Below are positions 16,022 to 23,229 of a stretch of DNA of 40,889 nt, piece by piece; positions within the stretch are counted from its first letter, which is position 1, and each line of letters opens with the position of its first letter. The notes beneath the pieces were generated by a model. The model saw only the letters and a list, made by a program, of their open reading frames with translations, did not search any database and was not told the DNA's origin. The stretch comes from an uncultured Marivita sp. Lineage in GTDB: Bacteria > Pseudomonadota > Alphaproteobacteria > Rhodobacterales > Rhodobacteraceae. Made by a program: the position numbers and the translations under genes. The DNA lies in assembly GCF_947488135.1 (NCBI RefSeq), contig NZ_CANKYW010000014.1, positions 1 through 40,889 of the forward strand. Reading direction: 5' to 3'.

Positions 16022-16059
16022 CCGGGCTTTGCCCGGCAAACGCTCTGGGAGAGCGTTTG
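16022..16059. terminator. Tandem hairpins after the DUF2793 gene
   Basis: CCGGGC-TTT-GCCCGG (16022-16036) is followed at once by CAAACGCTCT-GGG-AGAGCGTTTG (16037-16059). They lie 9 bases after the DUF2793 stop and 22 bases before the stop of the convergent toxin gene, so a bidirectional terminator is likely, although no U-tract follows. Confidence 0.6.
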
Positions 16060-16080
16060 AAGCGCGAACGGGCGGAGCCC

Positions 16081-16374
16081 CTAAGCCTCGTCCGAGGGAA
16101 ACAGGCGCGACGTGTGAATGATGGTTTCCACATCGATATGTGCACCATCGTCATTGATTGCATACACGATAAAATAGGAGGTGCCTGACACGCTCCATTC
16201 CCGTGTCTGTTGAATTTTTCCGGGACGGCCCAGGAACGGAAAATCGCCAAGCTGATAGGCCGCGAAAATAAGCCTATCAACGACCTTTTGGGCGGCTTGT
16301 GGGCTGTCGTCCTCGATGTGGTCGTAAATCGCTTGCAGGTCAGCTTCGGCCGTGTCGGAAAACCTAACGTGCAT
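16081..16374 (-). CDS. Type II toxin, RelE/ParE family
   Basis: From ATG 16374 the product has 97 residues and begins MHVRFSDTAEADLQAIYDHIEDDSPQAAQKVVDRLI, the two-helix start of ParE/RelE toxins; PFLGRPGKIQQTREWSVSGTSYFIVYAIND..IDVETIIHTSRLFP completes the strands (GR.G...TRE and I.HTSR.FP are family marks). A longer frame starts at 16404, but the internal ATG gives the 11-base overlap with the antitoxin gene that this kind of module usually shows. It is the fourth toxin gene in 11 kb. Confidence 0.87.
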   Translation of the reverse strand: MHVRFSDTAEADLQAIYDHIEDDSPQAAQKVVDRLIFAAYQLGDFPFLGRPGKIQQTREWSVSGTSYFIVYAINDDGAHIDVETIIHTSRLFPSDEA

Positions 16375-16546
16375 CAAAGCCGAACTTGGCGGCAATCTCG
16401 TCAATGGACGTGTATGTGGCGGTGCCGTCTTGCTTCTTCTTCATAGCCGCTTTGATCTTGGCCTCTTTCCAGGCCAGATATTCTGGATCGGTCGAAGGAG
16501 GCATCTCTGCATCGAGGGCCGCAAGCTTTGCTTTGGTGGTGCTCAT
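16364..16546 (-). CDS. Small antitoxin-like partner of the ParE-type toxin
   Basis: A 60-residue, Lys/Ala-rich protein (TKAKLAALDAEMPPSTDPEYLAWKEAKIKAAMKKKQDGTATYTSIDEIAAKFGFDAR). It overlaps the toxin start by 11 bases and comes first, so its position is that of an antitoxin. It lacks an obvious ribbon-helix-helix; the Y.S.DEI..KFGF tail looks like a toxin-wrapping helix. Short ATGC-caagа-like half-sites lie over its start (ATGC at 16545, GCAT at 16554). The assignment rests mostly on context and on similarity to short addiction-module proteins. Confidence 0.72.
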   Translation of the reverse strand: MSTTKAKLAALDAEMPPSTDPEYLAWKEAKIKAAMKKKQDGTATYTSIDEIAAKFGFDAR

Positions 16547-16557
16547 GCCAAGAGCAT
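16545..16557. promoter_or_regulatory. Small palindrome over the antitoxin start
   Basis: ATGC, a five-base spacer, and GCAT form an inverted repeat that includes the start codon of the minus-strand antitoxin gene. It could be an operator, but at four base pairs per arm it is weak evidence. Confidence 0.35.
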
Positions 16558-16664
16558 ACCAGACATCCGGGCACTGTCACAGCGGAATTGCCTGCAACGC
16601 CTCAACCTTTCCTTATCCGAATCGCCTCAGCGTGGCGGGTGGTAGGGAGAGGGATGCCTTGGGC

Positions 16665-17561
16665 CTATTCCAGCAGGCTGAGCAGGTAGTCGCCATAGCC
16701 GTTCTTGCCGAACATTTCGGCACGTTTGCGCAGGGCGGCGGCGTCGATCCAGCCCTGGGCAAAGGCGATCTCGTCGGGGCTGCCGATCTGCTGGCCCTGG
16801 CGGTCCGAGAGCGTGCGCACGAAGTTCCCGGCATCGAGCAAGGACCCATGCGTGCCGGTGTCGAGCCAGGCATACCCACGTCCCATCAGTTCCACGCTCA
16901 ACTGTCCATCGGCGAGGTAGCTTTCCAGAAGCGAGGTGATCTCCAACTCGCCCCGCTCTGACGGTGTCACCTTCGCGGCGCGCGCGGGGGCGGTGCCGTC
17001 GAGGAAGTAGAGTCCCGTCACCGCGTAGGGCGAGGGCGCTTTCGCGGGCTTCTCGATGATCTGCCGCACCGTGCCACCCTCGCCGAAATCCACCACGCCG
17101 TAACGTTCGGGATCGGCCACGCGGTAGCCGAAGACGGTGCCGCCTGTGGTCGTCGCGTCGGCGCTGGCCAAGACCTCTGGCAGGCCGTGGCCGAAGAAGA
17201 TGTTGTCGCCCAGCACCATTGCGCTTGGGGACCCATCAAGGAAATCCTCGGCCAGCAGATAGGCCTGTGCCAGACCGTCGGGGCTGGGCTGCGCGATATA
17301 GGTGAAGGCCAGTCCCCATTGCGACCCGTCGCCCAGAAGGCGTTGGAACTGGTCCTGGTCCTGCGGCGTGGTGATGATCGCGATCTCGCGGATGCCCGCC
17401 AGCATCAGCACCGAGAGCGGATAGTAGATCATCGGCTTGTCGTAGAGCGGCAGCAGCTGTTTCGACAGCCCCATGGTGATCGGGTAGAGCCGCGTGCCCG
17501 AGCCGCCTGCGAGGATGATGCCCTTGCGCGCAGACCGCGCAACAGTTTCATGGCTGCTCAT
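16665..17561 (-). CDS. rfbA: Glucose-1-phosphate thymidylyltransferase
   Basis: First step of dTDP-L-rhamnose synthesis: glucose 1-phosphate plus dTTP gives dTDP-glucose. The start at ATG 17561 has AAGGAG eight bases upstream and gives 298 residues, the normal RmlA size. Visible: GIILAGGSGTRLYPIT (14-29), SKQLLPLYDKPMIYYPLS (33-50), VLGDNIFFGHGL, GTVFGYRV.DPERYGVVDF, IIEKP, and RGYAWLDTGTH near residue 230. Last gene of the repA-rfbCBDA unit; its start overlaps the rfbD stop by four bases. A longer frame to 17645 lies inside rfbD and is rejected. Confidence 0.96.
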   Translation of the reverse strand: MSSHETVARSARKGIILAGGSGTRLYPITMGLSKQLLPLYDKPMIYYPLSVLMLAGIREIAIITTPQDQDQFQRLLGDGSQWGLAFTYIAQPSPDGLAQAYLLAEDFLDGSPSAMVLGDNIFFGHGLPEVLASADATTTGGTVFGYRVADPERYGVVDFGEGGTVRQIIEKPAKAPSPYAVTGLYFLDGTAPARAAKVTPSERGELEITSLLESYLADGQLSVELMGRGYAWLDTGTHGSLLDAGNFVRTLSDRQGQQIGSPDEIAFAQGWIDAAALRKRAEMFGKNGYGDYLLSLLE

Positions 17562-18397
17562 ACGCCCAACTCCTTGATCACGGCGCTCAGGCCGGTCTGC
17601 CAGTCGGCAGGTGTAATCCCGAAATCCGACGCCAGTTTGGCGCAATCGAGCCGGGAATTGAGCGGGCGTGTCGCGAGCGTCGGGTAGTCCCGGGAGGGAA
17701 TGCCCGTCACCGCCACATCGCGCCCTGCTTCAGCAAAGATCGCGCGGGCGAACCCGGCCCACGAGACATGCGGCGCGCCGGAATAGTGATAGGTGCCGCC
17801 GGTTGCACCGCTTCTCATCCGGTCGGCCAGCACCAGCAGGGTTGCGGCGATGTCCGCCGCCGGGGTCGGCCCGCCGATCTGGTCATCGACCACATTGAGC
17901 GCATCGCGCGTCTGCGACAGGCGCAGCATGGTCTTGACGAAATTCGCCCCATGGGCCGAGAACACCCAAGCCGTGCGCAGGATGATGTGTCGCGCACCGC
18001 TGGCCCGGATGGCCTGTTCACCCGCCAGCTTGGTGCGGCCATAGGCGTTTTGCGGTGCATTAGGGTCTGATTCTTGCCATGCCGCTGTACCTGATCCGTC
18101 GAACACGTAGTCGGTCGAGATATGCAGGAAGGGGATGTCCAGATGCGCGCAGGCCCCCGCCATCGCACCGGGGGCGGCGGCGTTGATGGTTTGGGCGAGC
18201 GCCTCTTCCGTCTCTGCGCGGTCCACGGCGGTATAGGCCGCGGCGTTGATGACGACGGAGGGTTTCAGGTCCGCAATGATCGCGGCGCAGGCTTGCGGGT
18301 CCGACAGATCGGCCTCATCGCGCGCCAAGGCAGTGACCGTGGCCTGCCGTTGCAGTTCGGTCGCCACCTGGCCGGTTTTGCCGAAGACGAGGATCAT
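17558..18397 (-). CDS. rfbD: dTDP-4-dehydrorhamnose reductase
   Basis: Last step of dTDP-L-rhamnose synthesis, NAD(P)H-dependent reduction of dTDP-4-keto-L-rhamnose. From ATG 18397 it has 279 residues, slightly short but complete. FGKTGQV (5-11) is the nucleotide-binding loop (one Gly replaced compared with GxxGQxG), INAAAYTAVDRAE (50-62), STDYVFDG (94-101), catalytic Tyr119-GRT-Lys123, and the RTAWVFS and DQIGGPT segments. No clear ribosome site is visible; instead a GCACCG-TT-CGGTGC hairpin (18403-18416) is five bases before the ATG. The frame is open upstream to 18595, but that part is the structured element at 18442-18612. It overlaps rfbA by four bases. Confidence 0.94.
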   Translation of the reverse strand: MILVFGKTGQVATELQRQATVTALARDEADLSDPQACAAIIADLKPSVVINAAAYTAVDRAETEEALAQTINAAAPGAMAGACAHLDIPFLHISTDYVFDGSGTAAWQESDPNAPQNAYGRTKLAGEQAIRASGARHIILRTAWVFSAHGANFVKTMLRLSQTRDALNVVDDQIGGPTPAADIAATLLVLADRMRSGATGGTYHYSGAPHVSWAGFARAIFAEAGRDVAVTGIPSRDYPTLATRPLNSRLDCAKLASDFGITPADWQTGLSAVIKELGV

Positions 18398-18402
18398 GGG
18401 GC

Positions 18403-18612
18403 GCACCGTTCGGTGCAGATTGGCACGGGCAACCAGCCCGGGCCGCGCCCGACCCTCCCGTCGCACCGGAGGTGCGCCGATGTTGAGTGGCTCGCCTTCG
18501 GCGAGACGGGAGGGCGCATTGGCGATGTCAGATGCCGCACAACCGACATGCGGGCTTTGGATCGCCTGCGCAGCACAGGCGATCCAAGCGCCCACCCAGG
18601 GTCGGGCGCGGC
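18403..18612. repeat. Multi-arm structured element between rfbB and rfbD
   Basis: An outer stem GCCGCGCCCGACCC (18442-18455) / GGGTCGGGCGCGGC (18599-18612) is perfect over 14 bp. It encloses CCCTCCCGTC (18453-18462) / GACGGGAGGG (18505-18514), which itself holds CGCACC/GGTGCG (18462-18476) and CTCGCC/GGCGAG (18491-18505). A third branch holds ATGTC/GACAT and CCGCA/TGCGG (18524-18553), and a fourth is TTGGATCGCCTG (18557-18568) / CAGGCGATCCAA (18576-18587), perfect over 12 bp. A separate hairpin GCACCG-TT-CGGTGC lies at 18403-18416. The 229-base gap is thus almost all stem. It interrupts an otherwise overlapping operon. Confidence 0.75.
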
Positions 18613-18626
18613 ACTCATTTCCAAGC

Positions 18627-19667
18627 TCACGCCGTCACCCCCAACCGCTGGCCCACACCATCACGCCCCTGCAACGCCTGCCACCAGTCACGATTGTCGA
18701 GATACCAGCGCACCGTGCGCCGCAGCCCTTCCTCCAGCGTCACCGAAGGCCGCCAGCCCATCTCGTCCCGCATCCGGGTCGGGTCGATCGCGTAGCGCAG
18801 GTCATGCCCGGGCCGGTCGGTGACAAAACTGATCAGCCGGTCATGCGGCGCGCCCTCCGGCACCATCTCGTCCATCAGCGCGCAGATCATGCGGACAAGG
18901 TCGATGTTCCGCGCCTCGTTCTCGCCGCCGATATTGTAGGAGCGGCCCACCTGCCCCTTCGTGACGACAGTGAGCAAAGCATCGGCATGATCCTCCACGA
19001 ACAGCCAGTCGCGCACATTCTCGCCCTTGCCGTAAACCGGGATCGGCTTGCTTGCCAAAGCATTGAGAATGACCACCGGGATCAGCTTTTCCGGGAAGTG
19101 ATACGGCCCGTAATTGTTCGAACAATTGCTCAGCACCACCGGCAGCCCGTAGGTGTGAAACCACGCCATCACCAGATGATCGCTTGCCGCTTTCGACGCC
19201 GAATAGGGCGAGCGCGGATCGTAGGGCGTCTCTTCAGTGAACTGGCCTGTCGCACCCAGAGACCCGAACACCTCGTCGGTCGAGATATGGTGAAAGCGGA
19301 AGTCCTCTGGCCTGCCCCGCCCCTCCCAGAACCTGCGCGCCGCCTGCAACAGCGTGTAGGTGCCCACCACATTGGTGTCGATAAACGCGCCGGGGCCGTC
19401 GATGGAGCGATCCACATGGGATTCCGCCGCCAGATGCATCACCGCGTCCGGCATATGTTCTGTAAATACAGTCTCTAACAAAGCGCCATCGCGGATATCA
19501 CCGTGCACAAAGCTGTATCCCGGCGCATCCGCAACAGAGGCCACGTTGTCGAGGCACGCCGCATAGGTCAGCGCATCGAGGTTCACCACGGCGTGCCCTG
19601 CCGCAATCGCCTGTCGCACCACGGCCGAGCCGATGAACCCTGCCCCGCCTGTTACCAGTAGCTTCAC
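18627..19667 (-). CDS. rfbB: dTDP-glucose 4,6-dehydratase
   Basis: Second step of dTDP-L-rhamnose synthesis: dTDP-glucose to dTDP-4-keto-6-deoxyglucose, with bound NAD. 346 residues, normal for Rml[10 protein letters not shown] (6-14), [12 protein letters not shown] (78-89), [10 protein letters not shown] (129-138, with the catalytic Thr-Asp-Glu), Tyr155-SAS-Lys159, and [13 protein letters not shown] are all present. Its start overlaps the rfbC stop by four bases (ATGA). It is followed by the long structured gap before rfbD, so relative expression of rfbC-rfbB and rfbD-rfbA may differ. Confidence 0.97.
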   Translation of the reverse strand: MKLLVTGGAGFIGSAVVRQAIAAGHAVVNLDALTYAACLDNVASVADAPGYSFVHGDIRDGALLETVFTEHMPDAVMHLAAESHVDRSIDGPGAFIDTNVVGTYTLLQAARRFWEGRGRPEDFRFHHISTDEVFGSLGATGQFTEETPYDPRSPYSASKAASDHLVMAWFHTYGLPVVLSNCSNNYGPYHFPEKLIPVVILNALASKPIPVYGKGENVRDWLFVEDHADALLTVVTKGQVGRSYNIGGENEARNIDLVRMICALMDEMVPEGAPHDRLISFVTDRPGHDLRYAIDPTRMRDEMGWRPSVTLEEGLRRTVRWYLDNRDWWQALQGRDGVGQRLGVTA

Positions 19668-20227
19668 GTGTCACTCCACTTGAACGGGCTGTCCAGATCG
19701 GCCAGCGCCGGGGCCATCGCATCCTTGTCCGACAGGACCGGCTCCCCAGTCAAACCCCAGTCGATACCCACACTGTCCCACCGAACAGCCCCCTCGGCCT
19801 CCGGCGCGTAATACCCCGTACACTTATAGACGATCTCGGTGTCGGGCGCGCGCGTCACGAACCCATGCGCAAAGCCTTCCGGCACCCAGAGCTGCCGCCC
19901 GTTCTCCGCCGAAAGCGCCACCCCGACCCACTGCCCATAGGTCGGCGAGCCGCGCCTTATGTCCACCGCCACGTCCCAAAGCGCCCCACGCCCGCAGCGC
20001 ACAAGCTTGCCCTGGCCTTCGGGCGGCGCCTGGTAATGCAGCCCGCGAATGGTGCCCGGATCGCGCGACAGCGAATGGTTGTCCTGCACGAAATCGGGAT
20101 CGACCCCGGTGGCGTCGGCAAACCGCGCCCGGTTCCAGGTCTCGGCAAAGAACCCGCGCACATCCCCGAACCGCCGGGGCGTCAGGATCAAAAGCCCTGC
20201 AAGCGCCGTCTTTTCAACCTCGAGCAT
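19664..20227 (-). CDS. rfbC: dTDP-4-dehydrorhamnose 3,5-epimerase
   Basis: Third step of dTDP-L-rhamnose synthesis, double epimerisation at C3 and C5; a cupin dimer. From ATG 20227 it has 187 residues. [10 protein letters not shown] (22-31), [19 protein letters not shown] (48-66, with the catalytic His64 region), [26 protein letters not shown] (75-100) and [10 protein letters not shown] (114-123) are diagnostic. AGAGGAG lies seven bases before the ATG, inside the 3' end of repA; the A of the repA TGA is the first base of this ATG. This ties the first rhamnose gene directly to the replication gene. Confidence 0.97.
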   Translation of the reverse strand: MLEVEKTALAGLLILTPRRFGDVRGFFAETWNRARFADATGVDPDFVQDNHSLSRDPGTIRGLHYQAPPEGQGKLVRCGRGALWDVAVDIRRGSPTYGQWVGVALSAENGRQLWVPEGFAHGFVTRAPDTEIVYKCTGYYAPEAEGAVRWDSVGIDWGLTGEPVLSDKDAMAPALADLDSPFKWSDT

Positions 20228-21231
20228 CACCCGCTCCTCTGCGTCTTCACCCAGGCCAGAAAGGCGGCGTCCGGGTTGCCCAATCGCGCGCGCCCGGTCT
20301 CGTCCCACCAGGCGATCCAACGCGCCTGAAGCCCGTAGACGTCCCAGCCGGGCCGCAGCGCCTTTGCCGCCTCCAGCGTCTCCTGGCGCAGAATCGGGGC
20401 ATCCATGGGGCGCGGTTTGGCCCGCCGCGTGACCACGAGGATATCGCCCGCGCGTTCCGTCAGGGCGTAATCCGGCAGGTGGTTTTCCTCGATCATCCGG
20501 CGGATCGCGGCGCGGAAGACCCGCACTGGGGCGGCGCTGCCCGCCTTGAGATGCAGCACGGGGATCCCGATCTCCCATTCCGCCTGCCGCCCGCAATGCT
20601 TGCGCGCCAGCTCGTAGACCCGCCGCTCCAGAGGTTTGCGCAGGCGGAAATAATCGCGCGAGAGCGTCAGCACCGACCGCGCGCAGACCGCCCGGTAAAG
20701 CCATTCCGACAGGGTCACGGTCACGGAGATCATCCGCCCGCCCTTGGACCGGCGCAGGATCTCCCAGCTTTCGATCAACCCGAAGCCCCGCGTCGCCTCG
20801 ACCCCGCCGGTGTCGATATTGGTGGTGATGCGCGTGCCCGCCAGCCGCTCGAACCCCTCGCGCAACCTTGTGTAGCTGTCGCCCCCCGTATCGCGATTGG
20901 TCGCCACCAAGAGGTCATGGGCGCGCAGCGTCAGCGTGCGCCCCACGGCGCGGCCCGCGTTCATCGCCGCCACCAGCTGGCTGATGCAGAAGATCAGGAT
21001 GTCCTTGTCATGGATCGTCGCCCGCCCCCGCACCGAGGGTGTGACCTGCACCTCCACCCCGTTATGGGCATAGGACAGCACCCGCGTGTCCGGCCGGGTG
21101 CTGAGCGAAAAGATCGGGTGTTCCATCGAGGCCAGATCGTCCTTGGGACTGGCGTCGAAGATATCGCAGACGAAGAAATCGCCTGTGGGGTGTCGGTCGG
21201 GCAACAGCCCGCCAGTGGTCGTCCCGTGCAT
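20227..21231 (-). CDS. repA: Replication initiator protein RepA (RPA family, PF10134-like)
   Basis: Initiates plasmid replication, most likely by binding iterons upstream of the gene. 334 residues. LLPDRHPTGDFFVCDIFDASPKDDLASMEHPIFSLSTRPDTR (9-50) is the hallmark of alphaproteobacterial RPA initiators; RATIHDKDILIFCISQL, LRAHDLLVATNRDTGGDSYTRLREGFERLAGTRI, SWEIL and LTLSRDYFRLRKPLERRVYELARKHCG follow (winged-helix region). The ATG at 21231 has AGGCGG five bases upstream. It is divergent from parA, with the probable origin between them, and its stop overlaps rfbC. RepA-type plasmids with a rhamnose operon are known in roseobacters; placement in a particular compatibility group needs an alignment. 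Confidence 0.95.
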   Translation of the reverse strand: MHGTTTGGLLPDRHPTGDFFVCDIFDASPKDDLASMEHPIFSLSTRPDTRVLSYAHNGVEVQVTPSVRGRATIHDKDILIFCISQLVAAMNAGRAVGRTLTLRAHDLLVATNRDTGGDSYTRLREGFERLAGTRITTNIDTGGVEATRGFGLIESWEILRRSKGGRMISVTVTLSEWLYRAVCARSVLTLSRDYFRLRKPLERRVYELARKHCGRQAEWEIGIPVLHLKAGSAAPVRVFRAAIRRMIEENHLPDYALTERAGDILVVTRRAKPRPMDAPILRQETLEAAKALRPGWDVYGLQARWIAWWDETGRARLGNPDAAFLAWVKTQRSG

Positions 21232-21300
21232 CAGGTCCGCCTGTAACTGCTCTGCTCGCGAAACCCACGCTTGTTTTCTGGTCGATCTGCTGCCGACTCG

Positions 21301-21520
21301 CTATCGGGGTTTCAGTGACACCCAGCGTAAAGTTATCCACAAGCCGCGTCCACGATTCATGCCGCCTCCAGCGTCGGATCGGAGTCGCCGCTGCGGAGGA
21401 TCGGAGTCACCCTATCGGGGGTTCAGAGTCGCCTTGCTCCGAAAAACCCGTCTTTTTTTGTTATTCCTCAAAGGTTTACTAATATCAGGAAACTCCCGTA
21501 ACGAATAACTAACGATAATT
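21301..21520. other. Probable origin of replication (oriV) between repA and parA
   Basis: Three degenerate 22-bp direct repeats in exact tandem end in AGTCGCC, AGTCACC and AGTCGCC (units 21368-21389, 21390-21411, 21412-21433; the first two share GGATCGGAGTC). A fourth copy, 18 of 22 identical to the third and starting CTATCGGGG, lies at 21301-21322. A perfect DnaA box TTATCCACA is at 21333-21341. An AT-rich stretch with two 11-bp repeats starting TAACGA (21499, 21510) lies at about 21449-21535 and could be the unwinding region. The rest of the gap (21232-21300, 21536-21699) shows no feature except promoters that I cannot define. Confidence 0.75.
21333..21341 (+). promoter_or_regulatory. DnaA box
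   Basis: TTATCCACA matches the DnaA consensus TTATNCACA at all positions and lies among the iterons upstream of repA. Confidence 0.75.
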
Positions 21521-21699
21521 AACAGGATCCGACCTGGACAGGCACATCCCCTGGATACGGCGCTCACAGGAGGCAAGCCCCTGAAATTACTCGGGAAAGC
21601 ACAGTGTGTTGCGGTTTTTCTTCCATGTACGCATTTTTCTGGTAGTCTGTGAAAAACAGCGCACACCAAGCGGCGCGTCCCAGGCAAGCAGAGCAGCAG

Positions 21700-23085
21700 A
21701 TGACACCGGATCACGCCCTTCCTCCGTACTTTAACATCAATCCCGATGACGCGTTAAGCGCCTTGGGCGCCCCCACCACCACCGCCGATTTCGCCCGCAT
21801 CGCCAAGGCCTGCGAAGCCGGGCGCACCGATCTCGCCAGCCGGGGGTTGGAGGAGAACGGCAGCCGCACGTTGCGGCTTTTTTCCACCTGGGAAATCACC
21901 CGCTACCTGATCCCCGTGGCGACGGGGCATTTCCGCCGCGTGCTGAAACAGAACCCCGACCTGCCGCAGGGCCGCAGCGAAACATCGGGCGGCGCCAAGT
22001 GGTTCACTTTCGACGAGGTCCTGAAACTCCGCGCCCATTTCGCCAGTGAAGGGTCAAAGACCAAGGAATACCTCCCCTACCGCCCCGCCGGTCAGCCCGC
22101 CAAGCTCGTCGCGGTCGCCAACTTCAAGGGCGGTGTGGGCAAGACCTCGACCGCCGCCCATCTCGCCATGTCCGCCGCCCTCGACGGCTACAAGGTGCTG
22201 GTGATCGACCTGGATTCCCAAGGCTCCATGACCTCGATCTTCGGCGGCACCGTCGCCGACGAATGGCAAACCGTCTTCCCGCTCCTTGCCCGCCACTACG
22301 CGCGCCACCTGCAAGCCGACAACCAGCGCCGCCTCGACCGGGGAGAGGCCCCCACCCCGCTCGACGACACGCTTAGCGACGCACTCAAAACCAACGCCCA
22401 AAGCCTGATCCAGACAACCCACTGGCCCAATATCGACCTGATCGGCGCGCAGCTGAACCTCTACTGGGCCGAGTTTCAAATCCCCGTCTGGCGCATGGCC
22501 GCCCGCGGTTGGAAGCTCTGGGATGCGCTGACCGACTCCCTCGAAGAGGACGGCATCCTGAGCCAGTACGACGTGATCTTCCTCGACACACCTCCGGCCC
22601 TTGGCTACCTCACCATCAACGGCCTCGCGGCCTCCGACATCCTGCTGGTCCCCCTGGGCGCGTCCTTCCTCGAATTCGACTCGACGGGCCGCTTCTTCGA
22701 CATGCTGCATTCCACCTTCGGCTCCATCGAAGAGGCCGAGAACATGGCCGCCCGCGCGCTGGGGCGCGATGGGCTGGCGTTCCAATGGGACGCGGTGCGC
22801 GCCGTCGTCACTCGCTACGACAGCGCCCAGCAGGCCGAACTGGCCGCCCTCATGCAGGCCTATCTCGGGCCAACCCTCTCGCCCCATCGCCAGGGCTTCA
22901 CCGCGCTGATCGGCCAGGCCGGAGAACAGGTGCAGGGGATCTACGAGGCGGACTACCGCGATTTCAACCGCGAAACCTACGTGCGCGGGCGCGAGACGTT
23001 TGATGCCACCTATGCCGCGTTCAAACAGCTTCTCATCGGCTCCTGGCACCGCGACGTACAGGCCACCAAACAGGCCGCGGAGTGA
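21700..23085 (+). CDS. parA: Plasmid partition ATPase ParA (type Ia)
   Basis: Walker-type ATPase that moves ParB-centromere complexes. 461 residues from ATG 21700 (a GTG at 21649 in frame is possible; neither has a strong ribosome site). The ~130-residue N-terminal part contains a MerR/HTH-like stretch (STWEITRYLIPVATGHFRRVLKQNPDLPQG..KWFTFDEVLKLR), as in large type Ia ParA proteins that also repress their own operon. The deviant Walker A is KGGVGKTS (143-150), A' motif DLDSQGSM (170-177), and Walker B is VIFLDTPPALGYL. It is divergent from repA across oriV and 144 bases before parB. The combination ParA-ParB plus RPA-type RepA is typical of Rhodobacterales plasmids. Confidence 0.95.
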   Translation: MTPDHALPPYFNINPDDALSALGAPTTTADFARIAKACEAGRTDLASRGLEENGSRTLRLFSTWEITRYLIPVATGHFRRVLKQNPDLPQGRSETSGGAKWFTFDEVLKLRAHFASEGSKTKEYLPYRPAGQPAKLVAVANFKGGVGKTSTAAHLAMSAALDGYKVLVIDLDSQGSMTSIFGGTVADEWQTVFPLLARHYARHLQADNQRRLDRGEAPTPLDDTLSDALKTNAQSLIQTTHWPNIDLIGAQLNLYWAEFQIPVWRMAARGWKLWDALTDSLEEDGILSQYDVIFLDTPPALGYLTINGLAASDILLVPLGASFLEFDSTGRFFDMLHSTFGSIEEAENMAARALGRDGLAFQWDAVRAVVTRYDSAQQAELAALMQAYLGPTLSPHRQGFTALIGQAGEQVQGIYEADYRDFNRETYVRGRETFDATYAAFKQLLIGSWHRDVQATKQAAE

Positions 23086-23140
23086 CCGGGATGTGTGCCG
23101 CGAAACGCGCCTCCTTCATCTTGCCCGTAAACTCCGGGGT

Positions 23141-23157
23141 TTGGGGCAGAGCCCCAA
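23141..23157. repeat. Hairpin between parA and parB
   Basis: TTGGGGC-AGA-GCCCCAA is a perfect 7-bp stem with a 3-base loop in the parA-parB gap. The flanking sequence has further G/C-rich pairing. It may reduce read-through and so set the ParA to ParB ratio. Confidence 0.5.
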
Positions 23158-23229
23158 TCCGGCGCGCGCCACATGCACCAAGGCTTAACCAGAGGCGCCA
23201 AACCTCCCCCCGGAAAAAAGGAGGTCTCG

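Noticed and set aside
18398-18595. N-terminal extension of rfbD to 18595
   Set aside because: The extension is the translation of the multi-arm structured element and does not resemble RmlD, which normally begins right at the MILVFGKTGQ strand.
21062-21340. Frame starting GTG 21340 upstream of repA (VDNFTLGVTETPIASRQQIDQK...)
   Set aside because: It could look like a repA N-terminus in another frame, but it overlaps the DnaA box and iterons, and repA already has AGGCGG five bases before ATG 21231. A sequencing frameshift near 21250 would be needed to join them.
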